Assembly: GCA_963922205.1 (NCBI GenBank)
Contig: CAWUHX010000015.1
Coordinates: 1,240,001 to 1,304,000, forward strand
Reading direction: 5' to 3'
From: Romanomermis culicivorax
Lineage: Eukaryota > Nematoda > Enoplea > Mermithida > Mermithidae
DNA length: 64,000 nt
Both the position numbers and the translations under genes were made by a program. The notes under the pieces are model-generated. The model was not told where the DNA came from, ran no database searches, and saw nothing but the letters and a program-made list of their open reading frames with translations. Every line of letters begins with the position of its first letter. Position 1 is the first letter of the stretch. Below are positions 32,701-45,200 of this stretch, piece after piece.

Positions 32701-33840
32701 ATACTTTAGTTTTGAAGAACTATGTGGGTTCACCAGTAGGTCACTTCAGCCACTGAATTCTTTTCCCCTAGGTCACTTTAGCCACTGGTTATTTTTCACT
32801 AACAATTATCATTTTCTTAATCTTTCTTGGTTGTAAAAAATTCATGCAGCATAATTCAAGGTTTGAAAATTATGTTTAAGGTAGTCACTGTTATGTTTAA
32901 TCCTTATTGGTTGGTATAAAATACAGTATTACATATGCATAAGGTCCATATAGAAAATTATATAAACTAGTCCAATGTATTGTCAGGCACAAGGATTTGT
33001 ACAGGACCCTTGCAAGATTTTCTTTACAGATTTTATGCATATCTAAGACATAGTCTTGCATAGTTGTAAAAATGTTACACTGAATAGCTAACAGTCTAAT
33101 TTTAGTTAGCTCTGACCCACCAAGAATCTTGTGTTGCACACCACTTTGTGTGAATCTGCCCTGGACCACAAGGTCTCTGCACTGACCAGCAAGGATCATG
33201 TGTCTGTGGAGATCATACATTAAACACTGCATAAGACTCCCACAAGCAATTCAGAATATTTTGCTGCTATAGGATGGGTTTTCTTGTGGTTTTGCACAAT
33301 GCTCAGGGTTTTTCAATTTTTATCATTGTGAACTCAGCTTAAAAGGAAAGTGCACTGGTCATACACAGAAGTTAGGTAGTCTTACATACTTCTGAAAATT
33401 TATTTTTCAGTTTAGTAATTTGAATTTTGGTGTGAAATCTCTTTTATATTTACTTTTTGATTGCTAAGCTACTTCAACTTAAATAAAATAGTCTAAAGTC
33501 AAATTTGAGCACTCTCTTTTCATTAAATTACAGAAAAGTAAGATCAAGTGGTAGAGAGAACATAGTAAACTGCATTACACATCAGTCAAAAAACAATTTG
33601 TTTCATTTGCTTCCATTTTTTAGTTTAAAGTGTTTTTCTAAGTGTGTAAAAAGTTAATCTGTCTTTTAACTGGATTGGGGTAGAGGGTAAAAATAAAAAT
33701 GTATTTAAGCAATTAATCAAATTGGTTGCATCCAATAATTATCATGTCTGCAAAAAAGGTTTTCATTTCAGAAGTACAGCACTGTTGATTTGCATGATCT
33801 AGAGAAACTGATCAAAACCAAAATGATGGTGAATATTTTT
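29771..33840. other. CpG-poor noncoding stretch
   Basis: Four kilobases with no convincing gene. It holds a 47 bp tandem duplication at 31549-31632. A short open frame at 31811-32026 and others near 32250 and 32900 lack domains and splice support and are not called. Confidence 0.5.
31549..31632 (+). repeat. Tandem duplication, about 47 bp unit
   Basis: TAACACTTTACCAACAA starts at 31549 and again at 31595. Both are followed by ACTATTAACTGGTCATGTTT with one or two differences. Confidence 0.8.
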
Positions 33841-33914
33841 TCAGGATTACTTGTTGTAGAATATTATCCTCAAGATAACTTTCTCCACCCTAACCAGAAG
33901 TCGCAGACCCAGCA

Positions 33915-34300
33915 TGAATAACAGTCAACCAGCAAATATTTTGACAGCAACCAATTATGGGACATCGGGCTTTGTGCATTCCTTTGGCAAGGTTGTCTTG
34001 ATAACTATCATCATTAAAAGTAAGCTAGTTACCAAGTCATCTACACAGTTTTTACAGCAAATTTTTTTTAGATATCGACAACTCCGAACCATATGGAAAA
34101 ATTCTATTGGCGACATTGCTAACAGACTTGAGCACATGCTTCAATTATGCTTTTTTACAACTTTATGCCATCATAGGTCATCTGACAATTTTTTGCAAAA
34201 TTGCTGGATTCTTTTTTGCATTTGTCATTAACATGAATCAAGTTTGAATTGCAATCAATATGCTTAGTCGATGTTTAGCACTATACAATCAAGTAAGAAT
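33915..34300 (+). pseudogene. 7TM receptor copy 2, truncated pseudogene
   Basis: The first two exons match the intact gene at 23045. Exon 1 is about 33915-34020 (MNNSQPANILTATNYGTSG) and exon 2 about 34073-34294. The TM1 GN pair is GK here. In exon 2 a Trp codon is TGA (in NMNQV-stop-IAINM, near 34243-34248). The motif SRY reads SRC. No third exon is found in the following kilobases. The leader upstream of the ATG is also shared, so the duplication included flanking DNA. Confidence 0.85.
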
Positions 34301-35170
34301 TTGTCAAGCCGGGCTAAAACCCATGCAAAGACTCTGTTTTCATACAAAAGAACATATAGTCTTGGTACGAAAAAGACCTACTCTGCATTCCAGATTGTAC
34401 TTCCGAAACCTTTTTTTTGGTTGATGTATGTCAATTTGCATCAGCACAAAATTTAATTTTCAAGAAATTCTTTTGGTTTTAAGTGAAAATAACACTAAAA
34501 TGCAAAATCTTGAAATCTTCAAACCTCCACAAATAAAAGTCAGGAAGTTATGCAATCTGCAAAGTTAGACTAATAAATGCATAATTTACTGTAAGTAAAC
34601 TCTGTCAATCCATAAAATTTGTTTTCCCCCAATTTACATTATGCTGATCTTCAGCCTGAACAAAATGACGACTTTTTGCAGAAAACTTTTTGGTGATAAA
34701 TTTTGATTCTGAATAAACTGTTATAAGTTATCATTTTTTTCTGAAGAATTTTTTCAACTATTTGCCAAAATTTTGTCAACTTATTTTTCGTCATGTTATG
34801 TCGTTTAGATTTCAAATTTCAAATTTTATTTCGATTTAAATTCTATTTGTTTTCAAATTAACAATTTTTTCCTTGTAACATTTTTTATTCACTCTTGATC
34901 TTCTTCTATTTCTTAATTCACTTTCTTTTTTCTTAATTTTTTCAGTTACTTTCCCCTTTCAGTTTTCTACTCCTTTCTTTAAATTCCATTTTTTAATTTT
35001 ATGTCTTTATTCCATTTTTTATGCTTTCCCTCTATTCAATTTCTTTATTTTCCTTTATTTTCTTTGGCAATAACGTTTTGATCAAAAATTTAGCTTATGT
35101 ATGAGCTACAAATGTTTGGTTATCCTGAAGCACATTTTCAGCTGTTTGAAGGAGTTTTCATCACACATTA
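34301..35170. other. Decayed intron of receptor copy 2
   Basis: T-rich sequence with TTTTCTTT words but no satellite. The part at about 35065-35165 resembles the sequence after the satellite in the intact gene (27385-27510). It is probably the remaining intron of the duplicated locus without the amplified array. Confidence 0.45.
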
Positions 35171-35179
35171 TGTTTTTTG

Positions 35180-35300
35180 GAACTGGTGCCAGTTTCATCA
35201 AAGAGACTTGAGCTCCAGCTGAGCTGCAGCTCAAGCTGTAGCTTAACTCTATATGTTATACTATTGCCGTTAAGCTGCAGCTCAGCACAAGCCACACACC
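35180..35300 (+). repeat. Partial foldback repeat with AGCTGCAGCT words
   Basis: CAGTTTCATCA followed by GAGACTTGAGCTCCAGCTGAG and a GTAGCTTAACTCTATATG block matches the left half of the foldback element at 58936-59132 in the ryanodine receptor first intron. This copy also folds on itself through AGCTGCAGCT-type palindromes. Confidence 0.7.
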
Positions 35301-35569
35301 AGTCACAGGTATAATAGTCATTACTTCCCATTAGGTGCAGCCATTAACATGTCTACATAACCCATATGCCATCATTTAATTACCCCCATCTTGTTTTTCT
35401 AATTGTGAACAGTAAGAAGTTTGCTAATATTCGTGCTTTTTCATCAAATTCTACAAATTCTTTCCTGTTGTTAGTAGTTTTCCAAATGTTTGAGCATGAA
35501 TGTTTTTATATTCACTTATCCATCTCTCAGTTCATATCTTTGTCCATCCAATCCTACTACTTTTACACC

Positions 35570-35825
35570 CACTAGTTTTCTACTAGCTCAGAGAAGCACA
35601 CTGCTGTCAGCATTTCAGCATCTCAACTGCACCAAAATCATGTTTTGTTGTAATGGTAGTTTTTTTCACGAATATGCAGGCACTCTTGCCTATCAGTATC
35701 TGGGCATGTCCTTTGACCAGTTATTTAAGTTTGGACCTGACATATTTTTGCGCTTGCCACATAATGGGAAGGTCAGTGCTAAGCTGCCATTATACTTGGT
35801 ACCCAGTCCTCAAGATACGGCCTAG
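35570..35825 (+). other. Coding-like fragment, possibly a LOTUS-type relic
   Basis: An open frame reads NGSFFHEYAGTLAYQYLG and continues FDQLFKFGPDIFLRLPH. The spacing of F..Y, L.Y..LG and PD...L resembles an OST-HTH/LOTUS domain as in TDRD5/7 or MARF1. No splice sites or start are convincing and the next in-frame codon after the fragment is a stop. The family match is from memory of the pattern only, so treat it as a lead. Further gene-like scraps follow to 38240. Confidence 0.22.
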
Positions 35826-35929
35826 TTGATGCACAATTCTGATGCTATAACTGGCCACTGTCATGACTGGTGTGTACATCTAAGTTTCTTTGCCTTGATC
35901 ACATGGGACAATTGGAACAAGCAAGACTT

Positions 35930-36110
35930 CCCATTTTGGGGACACTGATGCTTGTTGAATGGCTTCCTGGGTGGTGCCCAAGCTATCCTGACACTGGCCA
36001 ATGTCGGAGTAGGTGTGACCATACGGATGAGGGCTCAACAAAAATGGCTGGGTTTGTGATCTGTCGATTGCCTGAATCATCAATCCTATGGGTGGAATGT
36101 TGTATGTTGC
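35930..36110 (+). repeat. Dispersed repeat, CpG-decayed copy
   Basis: CTGGCCAATGTCGGAGTAGG followed by TGTGACC and GAGGGCTCAACAAAA matches 53765-53890 in the CpG-normal block. Several CG sites of that copy are TG or CA here, such as CACTGGCC for CATCGGCC and GGCTGGG for GCCGGG. A third, shorter copy lies on the minus strand at about 20641-20690. Confidence 0.75.
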
Positions 36111-36169
36111 CATCCAATATACTCAAGTTGCAGCCATTCAAAGAACCTATCAAATTTCATACCTAATTT

Positions 36170-38270
36170 CTTGTTCTAAAATTATACTCTTTTTGTTATA
36201 AACTCTACAGAGGTCATCCTGAAATTGGAACAACTCAGAGCTGAGTTACTGTCTTATCACAGCTCATTTTTTACCTCATTGTCTCATTCAGATAATAAAG
36301 TCAAACTGATCTGGAATGCTGGTGTGTTGTAGTGTGTTCTCTGCTGATTTTGTACAATTTTGTAAAAGTTTGTTGTTTTCAAAGAAGCACCAACAGGCAT
36401 GATTCAGATCCAGCGTAGCAGACCATTTCAGGCTTTTACTGTAGGCAGTGGATTCGGCAGGCCTGGGCATGAGTTTTTGATTAGTATTATCACTACTAAT
36501 GGTTTTAGTTCCCCCATGCACCTATTCTCATTGTTGCCCAGCATGGATAAAACTCTGTACCAGAGAAATCTCTCCTCTTTTCACAATAACCTTAAATTCA
36601 AATTGGGAAACCAAAGTTTTGCTAATTTGGATCATTATTGTATGGATTTAAGTGCTTAATTTTAACTAGATCAGGTAAGCTTGGGTGTAGGAAAGATGTG
36701 CATTATGGACGATTCCTGGCTATCTTTCCTGCTGATCCAACTTAAAGACTAGGACAGATAACGCCTGAAGGATCTTCAACCCTTCATCTATTTTCAAATA
36801 TAACAGGTACAAGAGCCTGTATGTCCAGCCTCCTAACATCTTGCTGGGGCAAGTACCTATTGCTCCCTGAAACTTGGGGACAGTAGTCACCTCCCTGGCT
36901 ATGCCAGATTTTTGGTGTATACTATTGTTGGTTTTGACACCGAGTCTTTGCAGCTACGGAATCAAACAAGTTTCACAAAGTGATACCAATGTTCACTGAT
37001 ACAATAGTCGCCAGTTATCCACAGTATGTGCAACTAGCATGCTCTGAAAGAGCTATCCTCATTTTTGATACATACCTGGTGAGAGCCAAAAACTAGAAGG
37101 AGTTGTTCCATCTCATCTAAGGTGATCTCACTATTGTACTTTTGTATGAAAAAACTAATGCTTAAGCTGGAATATATCTTCTTTTGAAAAGTAGGGTGTA
37201 GCCAGGAGCCGAACTTGGGTTACCAGCATTCCAGGCTGATGTCCTCACTACTGAACTACCACACTATGAGGTGAACCCAGAGTAAGGTGCTCCCCTTGGT
37301 CACGATTTTTAGCATACAACTTCAATGCTCAGTGGTTGTGAACCTATGACCTTAGCAAGTAGCAGCATACCTGCTGCTTTGAACTGCCGACCAATAAAAA
37401 TTGCTGACTTCCTATAGGTTCACTACCATCAAGCATTGGAGTTATATGCTAAAGACCATAGCTGCGGGGAACACCTTAACTTGGGTTCAAGTCAAATCAT
37501 GGTGGTCCAGTGGTGAGGACATCAGCCCTGAATGCTGGTAACCCAGCTTCGACTCCTGGCTACACCCTTTTTTTCAAATTTGTTTCCTCTCTGAAAATTC
37601 CATATACTTTTTATAAACATTCTTCTCACAACCCAAATTCACATTGCCCATCAAAAGAAGTACAATGATGCAGTTGCTGAGGCTATCCACTTTGATGCCT
37701 CCAGACTCGTCAAAAACATCAGACTTTTCCTGGTGTTCAATGAGCTGATTCAGAAAATCAAATTCTTACCGGATAATTATTTGCTCAAATTTATAGCATT
37801 ATGCATGTGAGCTATGTGACTCATTTTATGTTGAGATTCTTGCAAATGCAGAAATAGTTCCACAATCACCTCCATGAAAAGGTGGTTCATGCTGCCCTCA
37901 ACACCTATTACCCATTCCTGTTGTTCCTCATTCTCCACTGGTAGGGATTTATTCCTGAAATCTAGATAGACCCTGGCTTGTATCTGCACAATGGGTTGGA
38001 AGCCAATAGGCTGATCAAATTGACAAGCTGATCAAAAGCCTGATTACCAAAAATGATGGAGTAAAACTCAACAACAAATTCAGTGGCATGACCAGACCAC
38101 CCAACCAGATGCTTCCCAAAATCATGTCATTGTCATTATTTGGGATGACATGCTCTCCTGCAGACCTCATTTCTTTTTCTGATCCACAAACCAGTTTAAT
38201 TTCAACCCCAAGGGATTTTAACCCCTCATGTTTCCAAATATAACAGTAAGGACTGTCCCCCCGTATTCAA
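36170..38270. other. Unassigned stretch with degenerate coding-like pieces
   Basis: Several short frames look protein-like but are broken by stops and shifts, for example QIHIAHQKKYNDAVAEAI near 37640-37690 and SLITKNDGVKLNNKFSGM near 38035-38090. Two similar junction-like sites, CAAATATAACAG near 36797-36808 and 38235-38246, follow related AACCC(T)TCAT words. This could be a dead gene or transposon. I recognise no family. A tRNA-like palindrome is inserted at 37196-37565. Confidence 0.3.
37196..37565. repeat. Palindromic element with tRNA-like ends, long copy
   Basis: Longer relative of 19778-19971. The ends are inverted repeats (GTGTAGCCAGGAG... and ...CTCCTGGCTACAC), extended outward by TTTTGAAAAGTAGG on the left against CCTTTTTTTTCAAA on the right. 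The right arm, plus strand, reads TGGTCCAGTGGTGAGGACAT (A-box-like), then the stem ATCAGC/GCTGGT around a 7-base loop, then GCTTCGACTCC (B-box-like). The left arm is its inverted counterpart. The centre is also palindromic, with AACTTCAATGCT opposite AGCATTGGAGTT and AACCTATGACC near TATAGGTTC. Confidence 0.75.
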
Positions 38271-38916
38271 TGCACCATATTCAATCAATTTTCTATTTTT
38301 GCCAACTAAAGAGCTGTATAAGAAACGCAAGAAGTTGTGTCAAACATGCTTTCAACTATTTCTAGCAGAATCACATTTGAAAGATAATTGAATAAATTAG
38401 ATCAATTAGAAAAATAAATTAGATAAACTTATCTTGTTGACTAAGGTGATCATTTTGAAAAAATAATATTTGTACTCTATATGAGGATAATAAACTTTCA
38501 ACCTAGAGTTCATTATCTCTGTGCATTAACAATGAAAGTTTCTACCAGTGCAGATCCAGTTTCAGTTGACCAGTGATAAAAAAGTGTTGTGAATTCATTT
38601 TTTTGTGTGCACATTTTGTGCATTTCCAGCAAACAGTTAAACCGGCTATCCATTGTGATGACTCACTGTATTGAAGAACATATAGGAAGAACACTGAGAA
38701 ATTTCTTGAAAACCCTATGTAGAATTTCGAAAAAAATTATACCAGCTACAAACATAACAGAACATTTTTTTCTAACTTTTGGTGAGGCATATTTTAACAT
38801 GACTAAAATCCTGTTCAATCAGGTTTTCCTGCAGATTCTCAATGCCTTATGTATTATCTCTTGATCAGCACCAATTACATGGTCATAGCTCAATTTTTTA
38901 GTTCATGATAAGGAAA
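38271..38916. other. Noncoding stretch
   Basis: AT-rich, CpG-poor DNA with no supported gene. An open frame at 38589-38864 has no domain or splice context. Confidence 0.4.
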
Positions 38917-39249
38917 TCAAATTCTCATAACTTGATTATTGATTTTTCCTTCTGCAGAGTGAGGCCCGCTTCCAATGCCATGAAATTCAACTTTTATAAC
39001 TCTACTCACAAAAAGATAAATATCCTTTTGAACTGTGTTTCTGAATAAATTCCAATGAGATATATGGATTGATACCCAATTCGTATCATTTTTTAATAAA
39101 AATATTTCTTCTTTTCTAGAAAAGTCAATATTTGATAAACTCGGCCAACATTCTGCATGGAGTTTCTTCTTGTAATTTTCACGCCAATGATGATGAAAAA
39201 TACACTGTTCAATACCTCTAGACACTCTTTTACTCTCAGATGTACTTTC
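38917..39249 (-). CDS. Candidate terminal exon, unrecognised protein
   Basis: On the minus strand a strong acceptor, TTTGTTTTCAG, opens at 39249 into 110 codons followed by a stop. The peptide contains GIEQCIFHHHWRENYKK, FSRKEEIFLLKND and a C-terminal GIGSGPHSAEGKINNQ. Composition looks protein-like and no stop interrupts it. I find no upstream exon and no known family. It could be a single remaining exon of a dead gene or part of a transposon. The acceptor is seen; expression is inference. Confidence 0.35.
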   Translation of the reverse strand, partial: ESTSESKRVSRGIEQCIFHHHWRENYKKKLHAECWPSLSNIDFSRKEEIFLLKNDTNWVSIHISHWNLFRNTVQKDIYLFVSRVIKVEFHGIGSGPHSAEGKINNQVMRI

Positions 39250-40380
39250 CTGAAAACAAAGTCCACAGTGAATAAACAGTTAACATGTTTTTGTTCCTAT
39301 ATTTATTGGCCATGAAAGAAATGAATATTATTTGATCAAATTTGTATTTAATATTTAGCTTTTCAATAAAGTTTGATTATCATTAAGGAATTCTAATGAT
39401 TAGATATAATAATATTGCATCTGCATTTAATTACTTTCACATTAATGAAGTTTCATCAATATTCAATATTGTTTACAATTTATTAAGACTAGATTCAAGT
39501 ACATGGATTTGCATTTGATTATAATGAATTTAGTAATTCATAATCAATATTTTCTGATATTTATGTCTTACTAACTCCTAATAAGTCATGTTTTTTCTTG
39601 TCATCTCCTTTTATTAAGCTGTTGATTGCACTTTGCTCGATCTAAAATTTTCCATATCAGTAAGGAATTCTTTGTATTAAATTTTTTGAGCTGGTTCCAA
39701 GTATTTATGACTATCAGAATTTGAGATATTCTGAAAAATTTGAGACGTGGAACAGGATGTTCTCACACATTATCAAGGATTTGGTCTGTTGTATTGCAAC
39801 AGCAGGGATCTATTTAGCCACTTCATTGTTCCATAATGAATTCTTCTGAAATCATATTGCTCAGTAAGATGACAAAATTTTATCCTGAGAATGTGGTTAC
39901 ACTTAATTTGCATTTCAATAATCTAAAAACTCATATTTCTGTTTTACATTATGTAATCCCAACTCACCCTTCAGATTCTAAAATCTCTTGGAAATCTTTT
40001 TTCAGGACTATTATGGAAAATGTAGATAGTAATATATTTGCATCTGATATGATCAGATTCAAGATTCTTCATCTAACCCCTTTTGATGCATGTTGAATCA
40101 ATATCATTAAAACCTTTGATAATATCTATAGATTAACAAAATATGATTTGATAAGACTTGACAGATCTGCATTCTATAGACTATGATTGTTAAAAATTTA
40201 TGGGAACACAGCTGGTTGAGTGATCATAGTGCTTATTTCAATGTGTCATTTGATGTAGATGAGACAGGGCTCAAATTTTTTTATATCCAGTAGATTTGGT
40301 ATGCTTTCAAAAGCAGCACAGGATAAAAACATGTATACACTTTAGTAGACCATTAACAGTTTTCATGATTTTCCAGAATA
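39250..40380. other. Noncoding stretch
   Basis: AT-rich and CpG-poor. No gene is supported; a frame at 39836-40096 lacks any domain. Confidence 0.45.
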
Positions 40381-40381
40381 A

Positions 40382-41715
40382 TCAATGATTCACAGCATTC
40401 ATTTCCATCACATTAATCATTATAATTTTGCTGCCTCTTGAAAATAACTTCACCACTTTCTTCCTGTAAGGCTTTATGATAAAAGCTGTAATGAATGGTG
40501 CCGATGCTGGATTCAGTGGTAAAAATGCTGCTAAAACTTGGCTAAACCATGGATTGACAGTTGTGAAATATTGCACAACCTTCACAAAAATGGCTGGATA
40601 TTGAACCAAAATGGGCATAACAGTCGATATGGCAAGTAAAATGATGATTTCTCATGATTCTCCTACCAGGCTTGAATCCTTCCAAGAACCAACCTGCGAT
40701 ATATGTCCTCTTATCTTCTTTACAATAAGATAGCCGAAAGCAATACAGAGTGCATTTGAAAGCAGTAGAAGTATTCGACTATCCGGGGAGCTTAAAGTTG
40801 ATATTCTGCTGATGGTTTTCACAGCACATGTACCATTATTGTTTAGGCCAAAAGCATCAAAATACATCAATGGGATGAGAACTGGCATATTCACCGTCAG
40901 AACCAAAGTAAAGCATCTGAGAATACCATACATGTTGAATCATTGTTTGTATTTGTCCTATAAAAAAATTTGACACTCGGACCTGTGCAGTCATCATGTG
41001 GAAAAATTATGAAGATGAAGCATGTCAGCTACAAATTTCAAAATCCTAATGATCATTTCATGCCAATAGACTTTAGGCACTTTGACTGACATCTGGACAA
41101 CAATATTTTAATACATTCAAGGATATGAGAAAACTATAATGTGAAACCAAAGTACACCACACACTTTGATGTATCAACCTCAAAATAAGTATAGCTTAGT
41201 GCAATGAGGAAGATCATGGAACTTGACTATCAGCTTTGTAATTCATAGACAATTGCCATATGTGTAAGAATGAAGATAAAATAAGGGTAAGTTGAAAGAT
41301 CTTTTCTTTTCACTCAGGGTTGAGCATTTATTTCATACCTTGTGATATATAGCAAGATATGGACTGAACATGTTGATAGTAATCCAAACTTGATTCATAC
41401 CTGTAAAGAATATATAGAAGAATCCCCCTATTTTGCAAGGAACTTCTTCATGACTAAGGATTGCATATGGTTCTAAGGAAGCTAAATTGAAGCACATGCA
41501 TAAGTCTGTTAGCAATGTCAGAATTATTACTCTTTTGTATGGCCTGCAGTTTTTTAAATCTGAAGAAATATCGTGCTGTAAATATTCAAGTAAACTACAA
41601 CAATGAAAAAACCACTAACCTTTGATGGTTAGGAATATCAATACAACATTGCCAATGAGGCCCAAAGTGCCTTGAAGGCCCCAACAGACTGCCGTCACAT
41701 TGCTTGATGCTTGGG
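40382..41715 (-). pseudogene. 7TM receptor copy 3, disrupted
   Basis: Minus-strand relative of the intact receptor with the same three-exon plan. Exon 1 (about 41715-41635) has TM1 with LIGNVVLIFLTIK, but its ATG is out of frame with it. Exon 2 (about 41562-41335) is open and reads LLTDLCMCFNLASLEPYAI, ending FSPYLAIYHK, with Pro in place of Arg in the DRY-like site. Exon 3 (about 40960-40382) has two in-frame TGA codons: one close to its start and one where the intact gene has CGA (ESR...), and it ends SAPFITAFIIKPYRKKV. The CGA-to-TGA change is a CpG transition. One frameshift and two stops make it a pseudogene. Confidence 0.8.
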
Positions 41716-42279
41716 TTTATTCATTTTTATAGGTTGAATATAATACTAATGAATAGTCTTCTACAGTATAAATCCCTGGAATAGATTCACCAAATATGGA
41801 AAAGTGGATTTTGGGTCAATACTCCAACCAGCTAATAACCTCGAAAAGCTGATTGTTATTATTTTTGCGGATTCATTACTGCAACAGGCCCTTCAATACT
41901 ACCAAATAAATTTTTGTTGCAAAGTTGAAAATTGCTTCTTGTAAAAAAAGGTTTTCGCATGATCTTCCTTCTTGTCTATTGGCATTACTGAAAACCATTC
42001 AATGGAATCAAACTTCACTGCTGACCACATTCTGGTTTATACATTTTACCCTACAAATATAAAAATTTTGTTGCTCCCATCATTTAAAAAACTGTGGCGT
42101 AAATGACTTATGTTCATAAATTACAGTATTCTTTCTTTGTTGAGAGAAGCTCATGCCTAAAGCTTTTGAATTTCAGACATTCTTAGAACATTTATGATTA
42201 TATGTTTGAGTTTCAGTCATCCAGTAAATTCTTTCAATAGGATAGTAATTGAAGGAAGGACTGTTGGCAAATTGATGAT
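41716..42279. other. Noncoding stretch
   Basis: AT-rich DNA between receptor copy 3 and the hAT element. No features seen. Confidence 0.4.
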
Positions 42280-42287
42280 CTCTGACC

Positions 42288-45200
42288 TAGAGCTTCACAC
42301 GACAAAAATTTCGTACTAAGGTACCTGTCGGGGTATCTGAATTACCTGGGTATACCCGGGTTTACCCGGGTACATGTTGAAATGAGTTGTAATGTTAATG
42401 TACATATATAATATTAGACAGATACACTGTGAATTCGAGAGATAAAACAAATGTTCATGGAATTTATTGATAAATCTATTTTTCAATCGATAAGATTCAC
42501 AAAAATGTATCACTTGGAATCAATATCATCTTCTTGTGTTGATTGTATTTTGTAAACAATATCACTATCGTCATGGTTTTCAGTATCAGACATGTATTCT
42601 AGCTGCTTATCGTTTTTGAAACTTTCTTTAAAATTTTCATGAAGAACAATAAGCAGATCCCGGATTCAGGGACATTCTCGGACTACGCAACACTTGACCG
42701 GCCCTAAATATATGCTAATAAATAAATACATGCTGAAAATTATAATATGCTAAATAAATTATGTGCTAAATACGCCTTTGCTAGGGACTGATGTAGCGGG
42801 TATTGACAAATATTTTTTCGCCAATATGGCCAATCTCAGGAACATTGAAGCATTTTGTTTACAATATTCCAAAATAGATTTAATTTAAACAGGCATGCTG
42901 TTCGAGTTGATGTAATTTTGAACTTTTTCGAAGGCCGATTTTACTTCACCACAGTTTTCTACTTTTCCTTCGCCAAAAACTGACTCAAACCCCATTTTTT
43001 TCTTTGTTTGCCTTCACTGTGGACCTGGTTTTGAATGGAAAAAAATTATACCTATGTTACATAGGCTATGTATTTATAGTATGTACATAAGTTGTATTCA
43101 AATTTATGACATTGTATTTAAATATTGTACTATATTTATTATTACGTTGATCTTGAATGGCTGCCTCTACTTCTGAAGCCGCCATTTCCAAATTTGAGTA
43201 CATTTTATTGTGCAAATTCTGATTCAAAAATCCCAAGTTTTTAAATCTGGGGTCGAGAACTGTTACCGACATTGTCTTTTTGTTCAATACCTATTGTTAT
43301 ATTAATGTAAGTGTTAATTAATATTTAAAAACCGAAATCTAAAACATACTATACAAATGCAAACAAAACACCTCAAATATCCTACTTGCTCCATTTCTTC
43401 GATTTTGAACTGCTGCTTAACTTCAACAATGAATTTTTTCTTGAAACTATGAACTGCCGGAAAATCAGTTTCAGACACTTTGACAGTATTGAGCAAATTG
43501 AATAACACCAGATAAGCAATGGATGCGCTGACGTACAGTTGACCTACTTAATTTTCACATTTGTTAAAAAATTTTCAAATCCTAAATGCTGTTTTCATGT
43601 ACTTCATGATTATTAAGGAACTTATCAAATTATTGTATTTTTATATGGAAATGACCTCAGAAGTCAGACATGATTAATTTAACTTTTATTGACTTAGATA
43701 TGTATTTTATGATAGTAGTGCTAACCAAAAAGCTAACCAAAAAGTTCAGTCATGGCATTTATAGGCATCAGCACTTCTACCAATCTTGATCCCTTGGAAA
43801 AGGTGATTTGCTGGACAACATTTTTTTATTTTTTTCATCGATTCGTTGACCTTTACTGGCCCCTAAAATGCTGATCCCCACCGTACTTCCATATCGAGCT
43901 TTGGACAAAGTGGCTTCTTTTTGTTTATTTGCATTTCAGAAAGGAGAGCGTTCTACAACATTCCCGAATTTTTGAAAGCTTCGGCAATGTTTCTTTGATG
44001 TGCAACCAAATTTGAGAGAAATTGATCAGCTGAAAACGTTTCAATTTCAAGAAAATTATCAAAGTCAACATCAATTAATGAAGTTATGCAACTACCTATT
44101 AGTATATTCAAAATTTTAGTGCACCACCAAAAACAATAAATTGTCCAACTAGCTAATCTATCCATATTCATTAACATAAAGGTACTTATTAATAAATAAA
44201 TAAACTTACATAAAGCTTGTTTTATGCATAACTGCAACATATGCGCAGCACATGTACTATTATGGCCAAAATGTGTTTGTCATTGTACAACGAAGGAGTA
44301 ATCACAAGCATATTGTTAGCATTGACATGTACAATTTCAACACAATCAATTTTCCATTCATCAATGATTGATTTCAAGCATTCTTGAATTTTTTCAGCCG
44401 TATGACGCTCGTTTTTCGAAATGACAAACAGCTAACACTTTCGAATACAATGTCCAATCTTTCTTTATAGTGTGGTAAGTAACGCCCATATAAGCGTCAC
44501 AACAGACTGACGACCACAAATCAGTCGTAATACTGCCTTGAAAATGGAAAATGGAAAATGTTCAAATTAAACAAAATTATGTTATTCACATCTGATAATT
44601 GTTTTTTTTGCATGTGGAACATTTTTTTGAAATGTGGAAAAAAATTTTGAGCTCTTTCCAAAAATGTTGCAAAAAACTTGACGAATTCTCACTGGTGCGA
44701 CTTGCATTGGACACTTATAAACTTTAAGAAATATTCATAGGTTCATACTTCCAAAAAACTCGCTTGTACATGTACCCAGAAAGCACTAATGAAATATTTT
44801 ACCTTGTGGATTTTCCCATACAACTAATCGAACATTATCCAAATACAAATCAGCTTTCTGATGCAGTAAATGTGCTATTTTTGAACGGGAAGGAAGTTTG
44901 TAGCCTAATTCCACAAAATTCATCAAATCTTTGAAACCATTGCCTTCAGTAAAATTCAAGGGCTTCAAATCGCGTATACAAACATTGAGTAACTTTTCGT
45001 CCAAAGTTGCTGCTCAGCCACTAGGGCACGATCAATTAAAGCCAAATCCTGAAAAATTATGAGTTTTAATTTTATTTATAAATGGAAAATAAATAACAGA
45101 ATAAAGTGAAACCAACCTGATAAGGAGGTTTGCAGTTTTTCATGACTGGATGCTGCGGGTTCATTGTCGTCATCTAATCCTGTATTTTTTTCGATATTAC

